From Alphaproteobacteria bacterium PA2 (lineage in GTDB: Bacteria > Pseudomonadota > Alphaproteobacteria > Caulobacterales > Caulobacteraceae), in contig NKIZ01000001.1 of NCBI GenBank assembly GCA_002256425.1, forward strand, positions 744,001 to 808,000: a stretch of 64,000 nucleotides of DNA, in the 5' to 3' direction. This document shows positions 62,845 to 64,000 of the stretch, in pieces. Below the pieces are notes generated by a model. It made no database searches. It saw only the letters and a program-made list of their open reading frames with translations, and was not told the DNA's origin. The translations under genes and the position numbers were made by a program. The stretch's first letter is position 1; every line of letters starts with the position of its first letter.

Positions 62845-64000
62845 GCCTTGACCGCCTTGGTCCTGCGCCGGCGTCGGGGACGGCGGGCGGCAGGCGGGGT
62901 TTCCCGCAGGGCTTCCAGGGCGGCGAATGGAGAGGCGGGCCGGACCGCTGCAGGCTCAATGGCCTTTGACGCTGTGCGACGTCGCCAGGCGGTCGGTTCG
63001 CCGGGCTTTGGCCTTGCTGTGGGCGCGAAATTGAGGCCGCGCAGGACCTCGCGCATTTCGCCCTCGCTCCATCCCAGTTGGGTGATGATTTCAGGCCCGA
63101 CGACTGAGCCCTGACCCTGTCTCGGGGCGGCCCGGATCAGGTCGTCCAGACGGTCCAGATCAGCCACCGGAACCGCCAGGCGGCCCACTGACCTGAGGCC
63201 GGAGGCCGACAGCACCTTGGGCTCTGCGCCGCCCGGGGGAAGGGGGGTCAACCGGTCTGCAGGCGGTCGCCAGCTGCGGTCCACAAAGCCCTGGGCCAGA
63301 TGCCTGGCTTCGGGCTTCAGAATGCCGGGAAGGCAGATAGAGAACGCGGTCAGCCTAACCCCGAGGCCTTTCAGGGCCCGCCGTTCGATCGGGCTTAAGG
63401 CCTTGGCCTCGGCCTGGACGCTGGATCTGTCCATGACTCCGCCGGCCTCGATCAGCCGATAGGCCAGACCCCGCGCCATGCCCTTGATCTGACCTGAGGA
63501 CAGGGCGTTCTCAAGCTTGCGCAGGGGGGCCAGCCGGCGGCCGGCCTCAGCAGCAAGGTAGGCTTCCATTCGTCGCTGGGCCCGCTCGCGAGGGGCAGGA
63601 TGCCCCAGGTCTCCAAGCAGGCGCACCCTTGGCGCAAACGGCGACCCGCCGGCAATGACGCCGGCAATCTCGCCCCGCCACAGGATCGCCCCGTCCCGTC
63701 CCAGCTTGAAGGCGGAATCAGGGTCTGCCGCCAGCTGTCCCAGGCGCTTGTTGATCTCGGGGCCAACGGCGGCGACAGCAGCGGCCCGCAGCGCCTTTTC
63801 GGCCAGCAGGGTTTCGCCATGCTCTGCTTCGAACTGCACACCCTTCAGGCGGCCGACAAACTGCCCTTCGACGGTGACGGCGCCGTCGGTTCCGACCCCT
63901 GCCAGGATCTCCTCGCGGACCCGCAGTCCATGCATGAGGGCGCTGGTCCTGCGGTCGACGAACCGCGCCATCAGCTTCTCGTGCAGGGTGTCGGAGAGCT
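62841..64000 (-). CDS. C-terminal part of a DEAD/DEAH helicase-related protein (partial)
   Basis: The frame is open to the window edge, so the gene starts outside; at least 385 residues are visible. No helicase core is in view. The visible part resembles the long C-terminal region of the Suv3-like helicase found beside S4-domain genes in alphaproteobacteria (Arg-Phe-Val-Asp-Arg-Arg-Thr-Ser, then a Leu-Leu-Gly-Asp-Leu block). It ends in a basic Arg/Lys tail. Identification leans on the neighbour. Confidence 0.65.
   Translation of the reverse strand, partial: LSDTLHEKLMARFVDRRTSALMHGLRVREEILAGVGTDGAVTVEGQFVGRLKGVQFEAEHGETLLAEKALRAAAVAAVGPEINKRLGQLAADPDSAFKLGRDGAILWRGEIAGVIAGGSPFAPRVRLLGDLGHPAPRERAQRRMEAYLAAEAGRRLAPLRKLENALSSGQIKGMARGLAYRLIEAGGVMDRSSVQAEAKALSPIERRALKGLGVRLTAFSICLPGILKPEARHLAQGFVDRSWRPPADRLTPLPPGGAEPKVLSASGLRSVGRLAVPVADLDRLDDLIRAAPRQGQGSVVGPEIITQLGWSEGEMREVLRGLNFAPTARPKPGEPTAWRRRTASKAIEPAAVRPASPFAALEALRETPPAARRPRRRRRTKAVKA

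Noticed and set aside
1..64000. CRISPR arrays and rRNA operons
   Set aside because: No regularly spaced repeats or rRNA-like sequence seen on reading both strands.

Overview
The window is high-GC alphaproteobacterial chromosome, most likely from the family Caulobacteraceae (Caulobacter/Phenylobacterium-like). The inference rests on the bolA-dnaJ-cobS neighbourhood, a sugar 1-dehydrogenase resembling Caulobacter XylB, a large TonB-dependent receptor, the aroK-aroB-CorC and xerD-accA blocks, and a Flp pilin. No rRNA, tRNA or CRISPR array was seen.

Host part, left (1-33,247). A TetR regulator is followed by a sugar cluster: a GH42 beta-galactosidase (3808) diverges from an SMP-30 lactonase, a sugar dehydrogenase and a 2-dehydro-3-deoxygalactonate kinase. 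Together these suggest oxidative galactose breakdown, although the dehydratase and aldolase are not in the window. Next come a dienelactone-hydrolase-like enzyme, a phytase-like lipoprotein, cobT, a DUF3089 lipase-like protein, a CHASE4 hybrid histidine kinase and cobS, all on the minus strand. They are followed by a TfdA/TauD dioxygenase, a J-domain protein, bolA, a three-subunit PaoABC-like molybdenum aldehyde oxidoreductase, a CorC-type protein, aroB, aroK, xerD and accA. The rest is a TonB receptor, a threonine aldolase, and a TetR/DUF2855 divergent pair with a clear palindromic operator, then DUF1345, quinone oxidoreductase and NTF2-like genes.

Genomic island (about 33,248-50,639; 17.4 kb). 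It is inserted at the 3' end of secA, bounded by a perfect 23-bp direct repeat, with a 426-aa tyrosine integrase facing the right end. Its right end also carries a diverged (about 87%) copy of the tail of the NTF2-like gene that flanks its left end. Base composition falls in parts of the island (36.6-39.4 kb is AT-rich). Cargo from left to right: a DUF6641-like protein; an operon with an RFC-like AAA+ ATPase; a 299-aa unknown; a membrane protein plus a signal/coiled-coil protein of unknown function; a DUF6626-like protein divergent from a small HUH (Rep-like) protein; a catalytic-domain-only tyrosine recombinase; a LlaJI/McrBC-type restriction-modification operon (5mC methyltransferase, a small MbcA/ParS-like protein, McrB-like AAA+, McrC/LlaJI-like nuclease, small acidic ORF); a small unknown; a lipoprotein; and the integrase. 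No conjugation genes were recognised, so the element looks integrative and possibly mobilisable rather than self-transmissible.

Host part, right (50,607-64,000). secA, an acetyl-CoA acyltransferase, a parvulin-type lipoprotein isomerase coupled to argJ, an S9 peptidase, a DEAD-box helicase, mutT, a Flp pilin with no normal start codon, a glycerate-kinase-like P-loop kinase, an S4 RNA-binding protein, and the C-terminal part of a DEAD/DEAH helicase that runs off the window.
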